From NCBI RefSeq assembly GCF_029168945.1, contig NC_083601.1, forward strand, positions 37,251,660-37,315,659: a stretch of DNA of 64,000 nucleotides, in the 5' to 3' direction. The translations under genes and the position numbers were made by a program. This stretch comes from Cannabis sativa (lineage: Eukaryota > Streptophyta > Magnoliopsida > Rosales > Cannabaceae). Shown in pieces: positions 35,306 to 49,730 of this stretch. The number at the start of each line of letters is the position of its first letter. Positions within the stretch are counted from its first letter, which is position 1. The notes beneath the pieces were generated by a model. The model was not told the origin of the DNA. It saw only the letters and a program-made list of their open reading frames with translations, and ran no database searches.

Positions 35306-35598
35306 GGAAAATTTGCGACAAAAGTTCTCAAAAAGTTTAATTTGATACAGATATAAGTTCCCAACTTCGAAAAATAGCTCTAATATTTATTTTTTAAAAA
35401 TTAAAATAATAATTTAGACTAATAATATTTCCACACGTGACAATTTAAAAAAGTAACCAGTTTAATTAAAATTAGGACTAACGGACAAATAAAAAGCATG
35501 ACCTTGAGAACTATTATCGCTATTTTTCGAGGTTAGGGACTTATTTGTATCAAACTGAACTTTTTGAAGATTTTTGCCGCAAATTTCCCAAAATAAAA
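35297..35598. mobile_element. MITE with ~70-bp inverted repeats, Mutator-like
   Basis: The 284-bp element 35306-35589 has arms of about 70 bp. The left begins GGAAAATTTGCGACAAAAGT and the reverse-read right begins GGGAAATTTGCGGCAAAAAT. Both continue through matching CAAAAAGTT, TTTGATACA, AAGT.CC.AAC and TCGAAAAATAGC blocks. Flanking 9-mers ATAATAAAA and AAAATAAAA differ at one position, consistent with a Mutator-type target duplication, though both are low-complexity. Confidence 0.75.
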
Positions 35599-36281
35599 AT
35601 AATGTAAAAGTAATAAATTAAATATTTGTATAAAACAAGAGAGAGACACCTTATGGAAAAAAAATGTAAACAATTAACTGATATATTCCAATAGTAACCT
35701 AGCTATTTTCATTCAAGAAAAAAAAAAGACCAAGCTATTTTCAAAATATAACCTTAATTATCTTATTTTATTTAGTACAATGTATCTTTGTTTTTTTTTT
35801 TTTGGTAAATGTATCTATCCTTTTATTTTATTTTAATTTTTTTTAATAAGTTTATATCCTTTAATTAATCCTAATTAAGCTCCATTTGTCAGAATTAATG
35901 GAAGTGTAAATCTTATTAGATAAGATTTTAAATCAATAAATGTTTTTGTTGGAACTAATGTTTAGAATTTAAAGGCTCGTTTCGATTTCAAGATAGATTT
36001 CACTCATTATATTATTCTCACCAAATTAAAAATAAAATTAAAATAGGAGAATTATATATTTTTATATTATGTAAGTGGAGTCTAAAATTTTAATTAAAAA
36101 TGGTAAAATTAGAAATTAAAATGTAAACTAACACATAATTATATTAAAATAACTTTTTATGTAATCAGTGATGATGAGTGACAACGGAAATCAATTGGAC
36201 TTTCAATTCATTGATTACTCATATCTTCTACTCCAGCTTCTGAAAATACATAAATATATAAATAATTTCTACAAACAAACA
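35599..36281. other. AT-rich spacer upstream of the tRNA cluster
   Basis: No gene seen. The last 35 bases (ATAAATATATAAATAATTT then ACAAACAAACAG) have the TATA-like and CAA motifs common upstream of plant tRNA genes. Confidence 0.45.
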
Positions 36282-36352
36282 GCACCAGTGGTCTAGTGGT
36301 AGAATAGTACCCTGCCACGGTACAGACCCGGGTTCGATTCCCGGCTGGTGCA
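36282..36352 (+). tRNA. tRNA-Gly (GCC)
   Basis: A 71-nt tRNA with a perfect acceptor stem (GCACCAG / CTGGTGC), anticodon GCC in the loop CTGCCAC, and intact promoter boxes (TGGTCTAGTGG and GGTTCGATTCC). There is no T-run directly after it. Instead a snoRNA-like sequence starts about 4 bases downstream and a T8 run comes after that, as in plant dicistronic tRNA-snoRNA genes. Confidence 0.97.
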
Positions 36353-36356
36353 AATT

Positions 36357-36439
36357 AGCTGTGAAGAAATTTACGCATCTGTGATGGAGGGGTCCATCAC
36401 CTTTATCTGGATTAAGATGAAATCATGCGTTTCTGAGCT
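36357..36439 (+). ncRNA. Box C/D snoRNA, tRNA-linked, copy 1
   Basis: Follows the tRNA-Gly. Elements in order: AGCT stem base, C-like box GTGAAGA (36361-36367), D'-like CTGG (36407-36410), C'-like AGATGAA (36415-36421), D box CTGA (36433-36436), then GCT pairing with the 5' AGC. A hairpin GATGGAGGGGTCCATC sits between C and D'. Known plant precursors of this type are cut by RNase Z to release the tRNA and snoRNA; tRNA-Gly/snoR43 is the described case. Assignment to snoR43 is not verified. The C and D' boxes deviate from consensus. Confidence 0.7.
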
Positions 36440-36442
36440 TTA

Positions 36443-36450
36443 TTTTTTTT
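36443..36450 (+). terminator. Pol III terminator of unit 1
   Basis: A run of eight T after the snoRNA D box is the first strong Pol III stop downstream of tRNA-Gly copy 1, supporting one transcript for the tRNA and the snoRNA. Confidence 0.65.
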
Positions 36451-36452
36451 CC

Positions 36453-36949
36453 AATATATAATTGTTATTTGTTTTTCCTTGGTATTTTCCTTTCTAAAAG
36501 AGAAAAGACAATCGTCATTTTAATCTTGTGTTTGTTTGCTTCTATAACAAAATAGTCATATTATATTATTATTTGTGCTATGCATGCATTCAGCAGCCTA
36601 ACCAAAAAAATAAAAGACAATAATCATTTTCATCTTATGTTTACTTGATCTATAACGAAACAGTAAAATTATTTATGCTAATGGATTTAACTTGATGTAC
36701 CCATGGTAAGTAGTAAATCTGTCCACTTATTGTTCACTGAGGTAGCCTTTAGCAGGACTTGATTTACTGTATACAGATAATCATTGCAAATTGCAATATA
36801 CTTTCATTTTTATGCAAATTATGGTTCTTTCATTTAAAAATTGTTACAAAACATACACTACTTACTCATCAACTTGGCACCAAAAAGAATAATTGAGGCG
36901 TTTTAATATAAGGACTGGACTGTATTGTAAACAGACGTAGGTGTAGCAA
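36453..36949. other. Spacer between snoRNA unit 1 and unit 2
   Basis: AT-rich spacer of about 500 bp with no recognised gene. Confidence 0.4.
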
Positions 36950-37015
36950 ACACTACTACTGTCACAGTGGTAATTGCTCGCTACATTGACCAGGGTTCGA
37001 GTCCATTTGGCTAGC
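36950..37015 (+). pseudogene. Decayed tRNA-like sequence
   Basis: Has an A-box-like CACAGTGGTAATTGC and an intact B-box core GGTTCGAGTCC at the right distance, but the acceptor and anticodon stems do not pair and no GCC anticodon loop forms. Its position directly before a snoRNA copy matches that of the intact tRNA-Gly genes at 36282 and 37198. The internal Pol III boxes may still drive transcription. Confidence 0.55.
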
Positions 37016-37107
37016 TTCTGCTATGAGGATACGTATGCACTAACGTGAAGGAGGGGTTCTTCACAGTCATCTGAATTATATGATGAAAATATGTGCGTTT
37101 CTGAGCT
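37013..37107 (+). ncRNA. Box C/D snoRNA, copy 2
   Basis: C-like box ATGAGGA (37023-37029), hairpin GTGAAGGAGGGGTTCTTCAC, D' CTGA (37071-37074), perfect C' ATGATGA (37080-37086) and D box CTGA (37101-37104) preceded by GTGCGTTT, which also precedes D in copy 1. A T5 run follows at 37107-37111 and a T6 at 37121. The 5' stem is less clear than in the other copies. It follows the decayed tRNA-like copy. Confidence 0.65.
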
Positions 37108-37197
37108 TTTTATTTATTTGTTTTTTATAGTAACAAATTAAATCAAGTGTGTATACATAATTGACATATCAATTTCTTAGGTTGCAATAAATAAATA

Positions 37198-37268
37198 GCA
37201 CCAGTGGTCTAGTGGTAGAATAGTACCCTGCCACGGTACAGACCCGGGTTCGATTCCCGGCTGGTGCA
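37198..37268 (+). tRNA. tRNA-Gly (GCC), second copy
   Basis: Identical in all 71 positions to the tRNA at 36282-36352, with the same promoter boxes and GCC anticodon. A snoRNA-like sequence starts 8 bases after the discriminator A, with no T4 run between them. Confidence 0.97.
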
Positions 37269-37276
37269 TTTCTATG

Positions 37277-37362
37277 GAATAATGATGATAACTTGCGCCA
37301 TATTCAAGGAGGGGTCCTTCATCATAATCTGATCTCAGATACAAAAATGCGCATCTGAATTC
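37277..37362 (+). ncRNA. Box C/D snoRNA, tRNA-linked, copy 3
   Basis: The best-formed of the three. Terminal stem GAAT (37277-37280) / ATTC (37359-37362), consensus C box ATGATGA (37282-37288), hairpin CAAGGAGGGGTCCTTC, D' CTGA (37329-37332) and D CTGA (37355-37358). It is preceded by an intact tRNA-Gly. The sequence before D (AATGCGCAT) differs from copies 1 and 2, so its guide target may differ. A T4 run follows at 37364. Confidence 0.75.
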
Positions 37363-37619
37363 TATTTTAAAATTTTCTTACCTCCTTAAAATAAGGATAT
37401 ACTCTCAGTCAAGTCTTGTTTTTTTCTTTATTTTTTTTAACATCAGTTAAGTCTTTGGAAACGAATTGTTTCTTTTAACTAACATGTATACATTAGAAAT
37501 AGTAGAGAGAGAGATTATTGCCAGGATAACTGAATCTCCTACACAAAAGGCAACCCGATTTATCTATAATAAGATATAGAAAAAAGGCTCTAACAGTCAG
37601 AAACCAAGTACATAACTTG

Positions 37620-39354
37620 CTATACATTAAAGTGACTCCTGTCACTTTCATTGTTGTTGTTGAGGTTCAAGATGTTGAACTTGCAAAGAGGGCATGTAGC
37701 ATTTATGTGTAACCATTTGTCTATGCAACTGCAATGGAAATGGTGACGGCATGGAAGCTCCCTCACTTCGGCTTCATCGTCATACGCTGAGAGGCAGATA
37801 CAACATTCCTGCAGTTTATACCAAATGTATGGACTCATTCAGATCATAACTTCAATTTTTTCTTAAACATTATATTGAGCTTCATTGCCTATCAAATCAG
37901 TATTGTGTCTGAATTCCAATAGAACTAATATGATATGTTATGAGACTGAGATAACTTACTGCATCCTCCTGAGAAAGTTGACGTTCAGTTGGCGAATCTG
38001 TGTTACATTCGATCATTACTCCTTGAATAGATTCTTTGTTCTCCCCATTAACCATCTCTGAATCACTCATTATGCGGAATGTGAACTTTGGCAAATTATC
38101 AATTTCTTCTTCTGTTGCTCCCTCCTGTTTCACACATAATAACAGATCATATATAGAGTAACAGTATACCAAAAGAAAGATGGTTCTCTCATACTTGCAC
38201 AAAACATAAAATTAAACAACTAATAACTTATATACAGTAAAGTTCAGGTCCAGATTACATGCTTGCACCGTTTACCTGATCCGATACAACATATAAAATT
38301 GCAATTATGCAGGGCAGAAAGCAGCAAATAGCAATACCCACGAGACAAGCGATGGCAACACATAGAATGACAAAGACCATATCAAAAGCTAGAAAGGTAA
38401 TACAAAGCCTGCAAAACAGAGCTGCACGTAAGCCATAATACAAACAAGACAGTTAAACAGGGCAATTACACTCTTAAGAAGATGGCTTCCAAGGAATTAG
38501 AACAAACCAATAAAGTTGAGGTGAATCACGAGTCAAACATCCACCCCCAGCAGTCACCCAGTAAAATCCAACAGCCCACCATACAAAGGAAAACATAGTA
38601 TTTGCAGACTCCAGATGCTTTAGAATACTGTCAAGTAAACAATGAGGTTCAACCAACAACCAAATTAGTTTTCAATCTAAAATAGAATCAACTAAATTGG
38701 TTTTTTCTTATTTATTTTAATCTTGAAAGGCGAAAAACAGACCATTTCTGAGCCTAAAATAAGTTTTATAGCAACAAATTTTCCCAGTTTCTTTAACGTG
38801 ACTACTGAATTGAAACGTAATTTTATAAAAAAATATGAACACTTTAACCTGGAATTATCATCGGCCTCACTCTGTTCAATTGAATATTCAACATCGCTCC
38901 CAGAACTCGAACTCCAATTTCCACTACTTTCCCAATCCCGACTGCTCCGGAACGCTTCCGTCTCCGGCACGTGCTCCGCGAAGACGCAACCCATGTGAAA
39001 AAGACACTGAAACATGTAGCCGACCACCCATAGTCTCAACGGCACGGAAGGCTTTTCGTTCATGCTCAGCCACAGCACAGCAATACCGCTAACCACAAAC
39101 ACCAAGTTCCACAAAACATCAAGCAAAATTATGGCTTTCGAGCGAGCCCACCCGCTTTGCCTCTGTTCGAGCTCCTCCGCCGCGTTCTCTCGGACCTGAA
39201 CCGACGACTCCCGGAGCATCATTCGGCTCCCGCTGGCGCGCCGTAGTATCCGAGCCGCTCGACGCAGCGAAAACGGCGTACGGCGCACAACTCGTCGACT
39301 CCGTATGAGGTTGTTGTGGCCTATGGAGCTACCCAGTAACGGCGCGGAGTCCAT
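37620..39354 (-). CDS. Multi-pass membrane RING-H2 E3 ubiquitin ligase
   Basis: Five minus-strand exons (38849-39354, 38508-38627, 38276-38408, 37960-38124, 37620-37808) fit in phase and give 370 residues. The N-terminus ([14 protein letters not shown]) is followed by an Arg-rich stretch. Hydrophobic segments follow: about [20 protein letters not shown] and [20 protein letters not shown], one in exon 2 ([13 protein letters not shown]), and a long one in exon 3 ([20 protein letters not shown]). The RING-H2 lies at residues 310-351: C-x2-C, then CRHHFHCSC and CPLC, all eight ligands present. It matches the plant family of At1g12760/At1g63170/At4g11680-type ligases. E2 partner and substrate are unknown. 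The frame is open upstream of 39354 but without an ATG. Confidence 0.93.
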
Positions 39355-42300
39355 GACTTCAGCCGGAGAATTATATATACTATGGACGTGTTTATTCAAA
39401 TCTTGAAGTAGATTTTGTGAAATTTTTATAAGAAAAATTCATAATAATTTCGGGTTTTAAAGAATCGGATCAAGTGTAATAAAGGAAGAAATACTGTTCT
39501 TTTCTCTTAATTTGCTCGTACACAAATTTGAACATTTGAAAATATTTGAAGTTGAAAGAAAATTTAAATGTCAGAATGGAGCTAAATTACTAAATTCTGT
39601 CTCTTTTTTTTTTTGGAAGGAAGTGGCGATTTTTTTTTTTTCTTTTTCAATTTGAATTCATAGAAATGGAAATTGAAACTATTGGGGCCAAGCGATTGCT
39701 TAGTCCATTAATTGGCTCCGCGTGTGAATAATAACAATAATTATAGTATCAACATAATAATATGCAGATTGGTTTTGCTTATTTGGTAAGTATTCATTTG
39801 ATAATTGAGATTTTGGTCTTTGGGCTGATTATTCATTGTTTCTATTTCATTACTTAGCCGAGTCAATGAAAGCAAAATAGGAGTGATCCAAGCATTTATT
39901 GTGAATATCTGAAGGTAATCGGACTCCGTAATAGCATTAAGCTAATTTATAGGTACTGAGTTGAAGGATTTTGAGAATGTCCATAGCCTCAGCCACAGAT
40001 TTTATACTACAGATTTTCAAATTACATGTATCTTATGATTGGTATTCCCTAAAATTAAAGGATACTAAAACTATACTTTTTGTTTTTTTGAACAAGATAA
40101 TATAACTTTACTCTGATAAGCACATAGTACCAACTAATACTTTGCCTTTTATTTCTTTACAAAATTTGGTGAAGTTTGGTATGTCAAGTAGATAAAATGA
40201 CATTGTTGGAAACACTACCCTCCACCTACTAAACGGTTCTTCGGCCACTTGGGACTTGGCCTTTGTAATTTGCATGTTTTAGGTAACAAATACAACTGCT
40301 GAAGTGATTATCTACGTGCCTTGAGAGATGGCCTTATTTTATCTTATCTTATATCGTAACTAAACTTCCATCCTTTTTTCTAAGCATTTTTAGATTAGTA
40401 CACAGAATTTCGAGACGTCTGCATGTTATTGGTACATTTTACCCTTTTTTTTTCTTTTTTTATAATCCCTGATACATTTTACTTTGACTATAAGAAATGG
40501 TATATATTCTTAGTGTGAACAAATTAAATAATAATGCATTTCTATTAATATTTCCTTGAAAGATCATTTTGTATTAAATATATCAAAAATGTCCTAACGT
40601 CTTCTTCTTATCTTTGTTTCGAAGGACACAAAATTATTATTAAGTGGGGACTTAATTGTTATTAAAAAAAAATTTAGGTCTACTTTATTTAATTTATTTA
40701 TTTTTGTAGGATTTTTTCAATGTTTTGTACTATAATTTTCAAATGTAAAGAAAAATATTTAATTTTTTTATGCAATTTTTTTTTATTGGGGCTATAGCCC
40801 CCACAATTTTGTAGGTGTGTCCGTCACTAGTTATGAACATTAGATTGTATTACAATACCATAGTGTTATAGTGTTACATACTCTAATTTTTATAAATTAT
40901 GTGAGGTTATATTTGATACTTTAATTATAAAAAATAATATTTATCAATTAAAATTATTTTAATTAATGTGTAGTAAAAAAAAAAAATTAGTTCTCAACTG
41001 ATAATTTTAGGTTAGGTAAAATAGAATGAAATATGATTTTTTCTTTCTCCAATTCAATAGAATATGATATAGGCAATGCAATTGTCAAATATTAGCGTTA
41101 TTACTACAAGTCCATTGGTGAAATTTCGCTTAGTTTTCAATAACAATAATAATGTGGGTAGCAACAGCAAGGTTTGGTGAAAATACCACTAAAAGTACAA
41201 ATTTTTATAAAGTTTAGAAATAATTTATGTTATTAATTTCGTGAAGTTTTGAGATATTTTAAGAGAACCTATAATTGAAAGCACTAAAACTTATATTGAT
41301 TTGAAAGAATATAATTGAGCACTTGCCATAATTATGTTGAAATTTTAAATTTGTTTTTTTCGACTAATTTTCAACACAACTTATTATGAAATGATACTCC
41401 TTAAAATAATGTATAGTCTAGTCTATTGATTTGTAAAATCATGTGTTGCTGCTATAATTACTGTGTACTACTTGGTACTCCCAAAATGGTGAAGGCTTTA
41501 ATGAAATCAATGGGGACAATAAGCAAGGAATGTGTCTTCAGTTGGATGAGATGAACAAAAAGAATATCTTATTTGTTGATGTAATAAAGGAAATAAATAT
41601 ATTAATAAGTGTAATGTTTTGAAGAGCATGTCCTTATCAAAAAAAAAATTGAATGAAGAGCATTAAATTGTTTGGATAGTCATAGTGGTTGAGAGATTTT
41701 TCCTTGCAACTCTATCAAAGATTTGAATTATCAAGCCTGCGGTGATTGAAATTTAATTGGTAATGCATTTTAAACGTTAGTGGATTCTCTTAAGTAAACA
41801 AAGATTTCAGCCAGATTGCCAAAATTAATTAACGAATGCTGTCATTCAATCAGGGTTATAAGAGGGAAATTTCAAGTTTTTATATAGAAAAAAATAATAA
41901 TAAATAAATAATTCTTTCCTCTGTATATTCAATTATCTTGGTATATATTGATAAAAATTAAAATTGGTAATTTTTTTTAAAAAAATACCTTATTATAAAG
42001 TTCTTACACCTAGACCATCATATCAGCTTCAAGAAATTACTTTCGGTTTTATTTGAGGTTCCATAAACATCTAATGTTTGGATTTTGTTATCATTGTTCA
42101 GGGTAATTTCAAAAGTAATTACTTTGTGGTGTTGCGAATTGTAAAGGTTGGATTTTCTTTTCTTTTAGACTCAAAACCATTTTGTCTGTAAACACGCACT
42201 CGATTGCATTGCATGCTACTCCGAATCCGATTGCCAAATTGACTTTATATAATATAAAAAAGAAGCACATTAGTTTATCTGCCACGCCATAAGAGAAATG

Positions 42301-43327
42301 CTACAGATGCCCAGATACAGTGCTTCGGCTGAGCCAAACTACAATTAATCATGATGATTCCCACTCATGTCTTTTTACACACCCAGGCCCAGCTAGAAGA
42401 CCAACATATGATAATTATATTTCTCTCACCTCAAAAAGACAAAGCTAAAAGTTGTTTATCATGTTAACTTGGCTGGAGATATCATGAAGTATTTTCCTTT
42501 CCCTTGGTTTGTATGCTTTTATCATCTTCTTACACTTAAAAGTAGAAAAAAAGGCACAAAAGTAAGACAATGACTTATTTCTCTGTGCAGCGCAATAAAG
42601 AGGTTTTCTCTTTTAAAAGCAAGAGTAAATAAATGAAATTCTCTGATAATATATATACGTTCTTGTCATATATGTTTGTTACAGATGCCATTATTGCTGT
42701 ATTAGATAAATTTACTTATCCAAAACCCTCTTAGGAAATAATACATGATAAGAGTTTATTAATCATTTAATAAAATAAAATTGAAAAAAAAAAAGTATTG
42801 GCTGTAACATACTCATTCATTGCTCCATAAACTCTACTTTGTAATAATAATTATAATTATTATATAAACAAAATTGAAGAACAGATGAAAGTCAGTAGGT
42901 TGAACAAAAATGAGAAAGAACGGTATAAATGAGAACGACCTAATCAATCTAAACAGATCACATTTAAGTTAGATTCCAAAACCAAAGCGTTTGTATGAGA
43001 ACACATATCAGTAAGAAACGGAAGCATGCAACATTGCCACATTTGTGGATACGTATAAAGTTTTCAACCTTCGGCGCCATGCAGACCCATTCCATCAACG
43101 TGATAGTTCCTCAGCAGTTTGCTCATATGAATTGTCAGAGGTAAAGAAATAAAAAAACTTCCAAGAGACGACTTTACAACACACCGACTTCTCTGCAGGG
43201 GTTCAAACTGTGGTGGTTCTTGGGTTAAAAAGGGCACGGCAGCATAGCTTGTGTACGACAACAGAAATAAAACAATCAAAATCCCAACAACATTGCACAG
43301 ACAAGACCAAACGATGTTCACGTAACA
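39355..43327. other. Intergenic region between the RING and GSK3-like genes
   Basis: About 4 kb of AT-rich DNA. The first 200 bp lie upstream of the RING gene and the last part is the 3' side of the kinase gene. A GGGGCTATAGCCCCCACAAT palindromic word near 40788 is a common trace of retroelement debris. A minus-strand frame at 43064-43321 uses a non-ATG start and lies in the probable 3' UTR. No gene is accepted. Confidence 0.4.
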
Positions 43328-47069
<3,742 letters not shown>

Positions 47070-47290
47070 CTCTTCGTTTCCACGATTCCACTGCACCCCA
47101 CCTCCAAACCCTAATTTCTTCAAATCCCCAATACCTATCAATGTAATCACCCTCAAAAAGAAGAGAGCTCAATAAATCACAATCACAAGAATGAGAAATA
47201 AAAGGAGAGAGAAAGCTCTCTCTTTCTTAACCCTTGCTTCTCTCTTCCTCTTCCTCTCTCTCTCTGTCAATCCCTAATCTAAAACAAGAA
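47070..47290 (-). promoter_or_regulatory. 5' UTR of the GSK3-like gene
   Basis: The minus strand here is GA-rich (plus strand TCTCTC and CTTCCTC runs at 47215-47265), typical of plant leaders. The frame is open upstream of the ATG at 47069 without another ATG. The transcription start is not determinable. Confidence 0.45.
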
Positions 47291-49593
47291 AGAAGCAAAC
47301 TCTGGAAATAGTGGGAAGAAATTAGAATTGGAAATTAGAAATTAAAAATTAATAATAAATAATAATGAATTAAATAAAATAAAAAATTAAATAGGGAAAG
47401 AAGCCCGCTCTCCCCCAGACTGTAATAGATTTTTTAGAGCTAATTTCTCTCTGTTCAATGAGGAAAAAGCCATTACATGTGGCCTTTTTTTAATTTATAT
47501 TTAATTAATATCATTATTTTTTTTTTTAATTTGGCTTTTTGAATTTTCTACGGTCAAACTGGGATCAAACATCAAGCCAATCATTCCAGCCTGAAATATT
47601 TCTTTTTCGTACTACAGTCAAACTCGTAAAAGTGGCCGTCGATATGTCATGATGGGAGAATCAAACGGTGGATATATCATGATTTTGGGGGATCGCAAGA
47701 ACGAATGAAGTTACTAAAGTACCCCTGTTTGGTAGAAGTATTTACAATTAAGGAATTTCAGACAGAAATGGATAATGTGACGGAATATTCGGGGGAAGAC
47801 CTTTTGACTGGTCTTCGGATTGGACGGTGTGTTTTTGCGGTTAAGTTATTTCGGATTCGTTTAGGATTTTAACACCGCACAAATCTCTCTCTTTCTTCTT
47901 CAATTCTTTTTATTATATATATTTTCTTTATAAATAAGTCTTTATCTGCCGTTAAACATTTCATCAGTCTTAAATTTGACCCCAAAATAAATTAAAATCC
48001 AAGACCAGAGCAATTCAATTATGCCTCAATTTTTATTTCATAATAAAATAATGCAGAATTATAAAATAAAATACTTATAGCATGTATAAGTCTAATACAA
48101 CAGCTGTTTTTTTTTCTTTTTTTGTGTGAACCTACAACTTTTTTAATCTTTCTTTTAATGTGAATCTTCTAGTTCTACTATTGTAAGTTGTAATATTATT
48201 GACTTGAGAAACTAATAAAATTTGACAGTATAAGCGGTCAAAATAATTATGCATTAGATAATATCGAAAATTTCTCTGTTCAATTTACAAAATAAAATTG
48301 TTATTGTACCTACCTCTTTCAATGTTCCACCATTTATATGCGTTGGCTTTAAATTTGTATAAGAATTTGTAGTAATTGTCAATTTATCATTGACCTATTC
48401 TTAAAAAAAAATTAAATAAAAAATTGATCATTGACCTATACCTTTGATTAATTTTGTTTTCCCTTTTAAAAAGATAACGAATTGAATTAATTTATGGCTT
48501 TTAAGACCATCTACTTTCGCGCATAACTCCAAATTGGAGTAAATAACATCCGCCAACCCAACTTTAAATCTTAACACAATTTTCTGTGTAGACCATCTCT
48601 TGTCTTATTTTTTTATTTGTTTAGTTTAAATTAGTTGTTTGATGTAATAATTGGTGCAAAAAATTGAAGATGAGATAATAAATTGGTGTGGAATTGTACC
48701 ATTTGGTATGAAATTGTATTAATTTAATATGACATAAATTACTGGAATTTACTCTTTACTATGTATAGATTATACTATTTTAATGTTTTAAATTTTATAT
48801 ATTTATATACCAATTATTTTTAAATTATGTTTTTGAAAAAAAAATGAAGTAGACAAATATCTTAATGACACAAAATTATGCTACGCCACCTTCATGAGTT
48901 AGTGATTGGTCATTTTTTAAAAATTGACTAATTTGTTGTTTTTTGTAATATGTATAATGAAAATTACACCTTATGTTGACTGTTGAGAATAAATAGCATG
49001 GTAGAATTCCTAGAGAATTAAATTCTGCAACTGATAACATTGCCAGGTGGGCATTGAGCTCTATGGTTGATTTATATATCTATTTTACCAATAAATCTCT
49101 TCACTTTTTCATCAAAAATAAAAACATATGATTGTCTTTCCTTCTTTCAAAGATAATCTCTTTCTTGTGACACTGCAAGTTGATCAACAAGTATCCTGTT
49201 GTTGATGTTTTCTTTTTGCCTTAATTAATTTAGGTATTTTTGTTTCGAATTTTGCTTATTTATAGCGACTAATTTAAGTTGGATATATATTGCTTTTTTA
49301 TTTATTATTATTTATAGTGACTAATTTATGTATTGTGTTGTGTCTTAACTTTGCCAATGTCTTGTGATAGCCTATAATTTTATTAAAATTAAGGAATTAA
49401 ATTTCTTAGATTGGCCTTGTAAATAATTTCCATTTAAATTGATGGGGACACATTTTTAATAGAAACAAATTTTTAAAATGAAACTCTTGAATTAAATGGA
49501 AGGAAAATATAAATGAAAGAATCAAACGATAAAAAAAAATGAGGAAATAATTTTGATCATGCAAATTTTTATACTTATTATTTATTTATTTAT
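47291..49593. other. AT-rich intergenic region, no gene seen
   Basis: About 2.3 kb. The first few hundred bases are the promoter side of the GSK3-like gene. The rest is low-complexity AT DNA without recognised repeats. Confidence 0.4.
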
Positions 49594-49716
49594 TTTTTTT
49601 TTTTTTGAAGGAAATTCATTAATAATCAAATTCAATACAAATGAAATGGCATATCAAGATTGTGATCTTACACAAACAGCGGACCAAATCCAGCTTAAGT
49701 GTCCTTAAAAAAAATA
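49594..49716 (-). mobile_element. Older LINE 3' terminus
   Basis: A long T run (about 49587-49606) followed by GAAGGAAATTCATTAATAAT reads on the minus strand as an ATTAATGAATTTCCTTC terminus plus poly(A), a form common at plant L1 3' ends. It is the site into which the later LINE at 49731-54022 inserted. Confidence 0.5.
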
Positions 49717-49730
49717 CATCTTAAGTGTTT
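49717..49730. repeat. Left 14-bp target duplication of the LINE
   Basis: CATCTTAAGTGTTT, identical to 54023-54036. Confidence 0.85.

Noticed and set aside
43064..43321. Minus-strand frame with a hydrophobic N-terminus downstream of the kinase gene
   Set aside because: Starts with GTG rather than ATG, has no recognisable family and lies in the likely 3' UTR of the GSK3-like gene.
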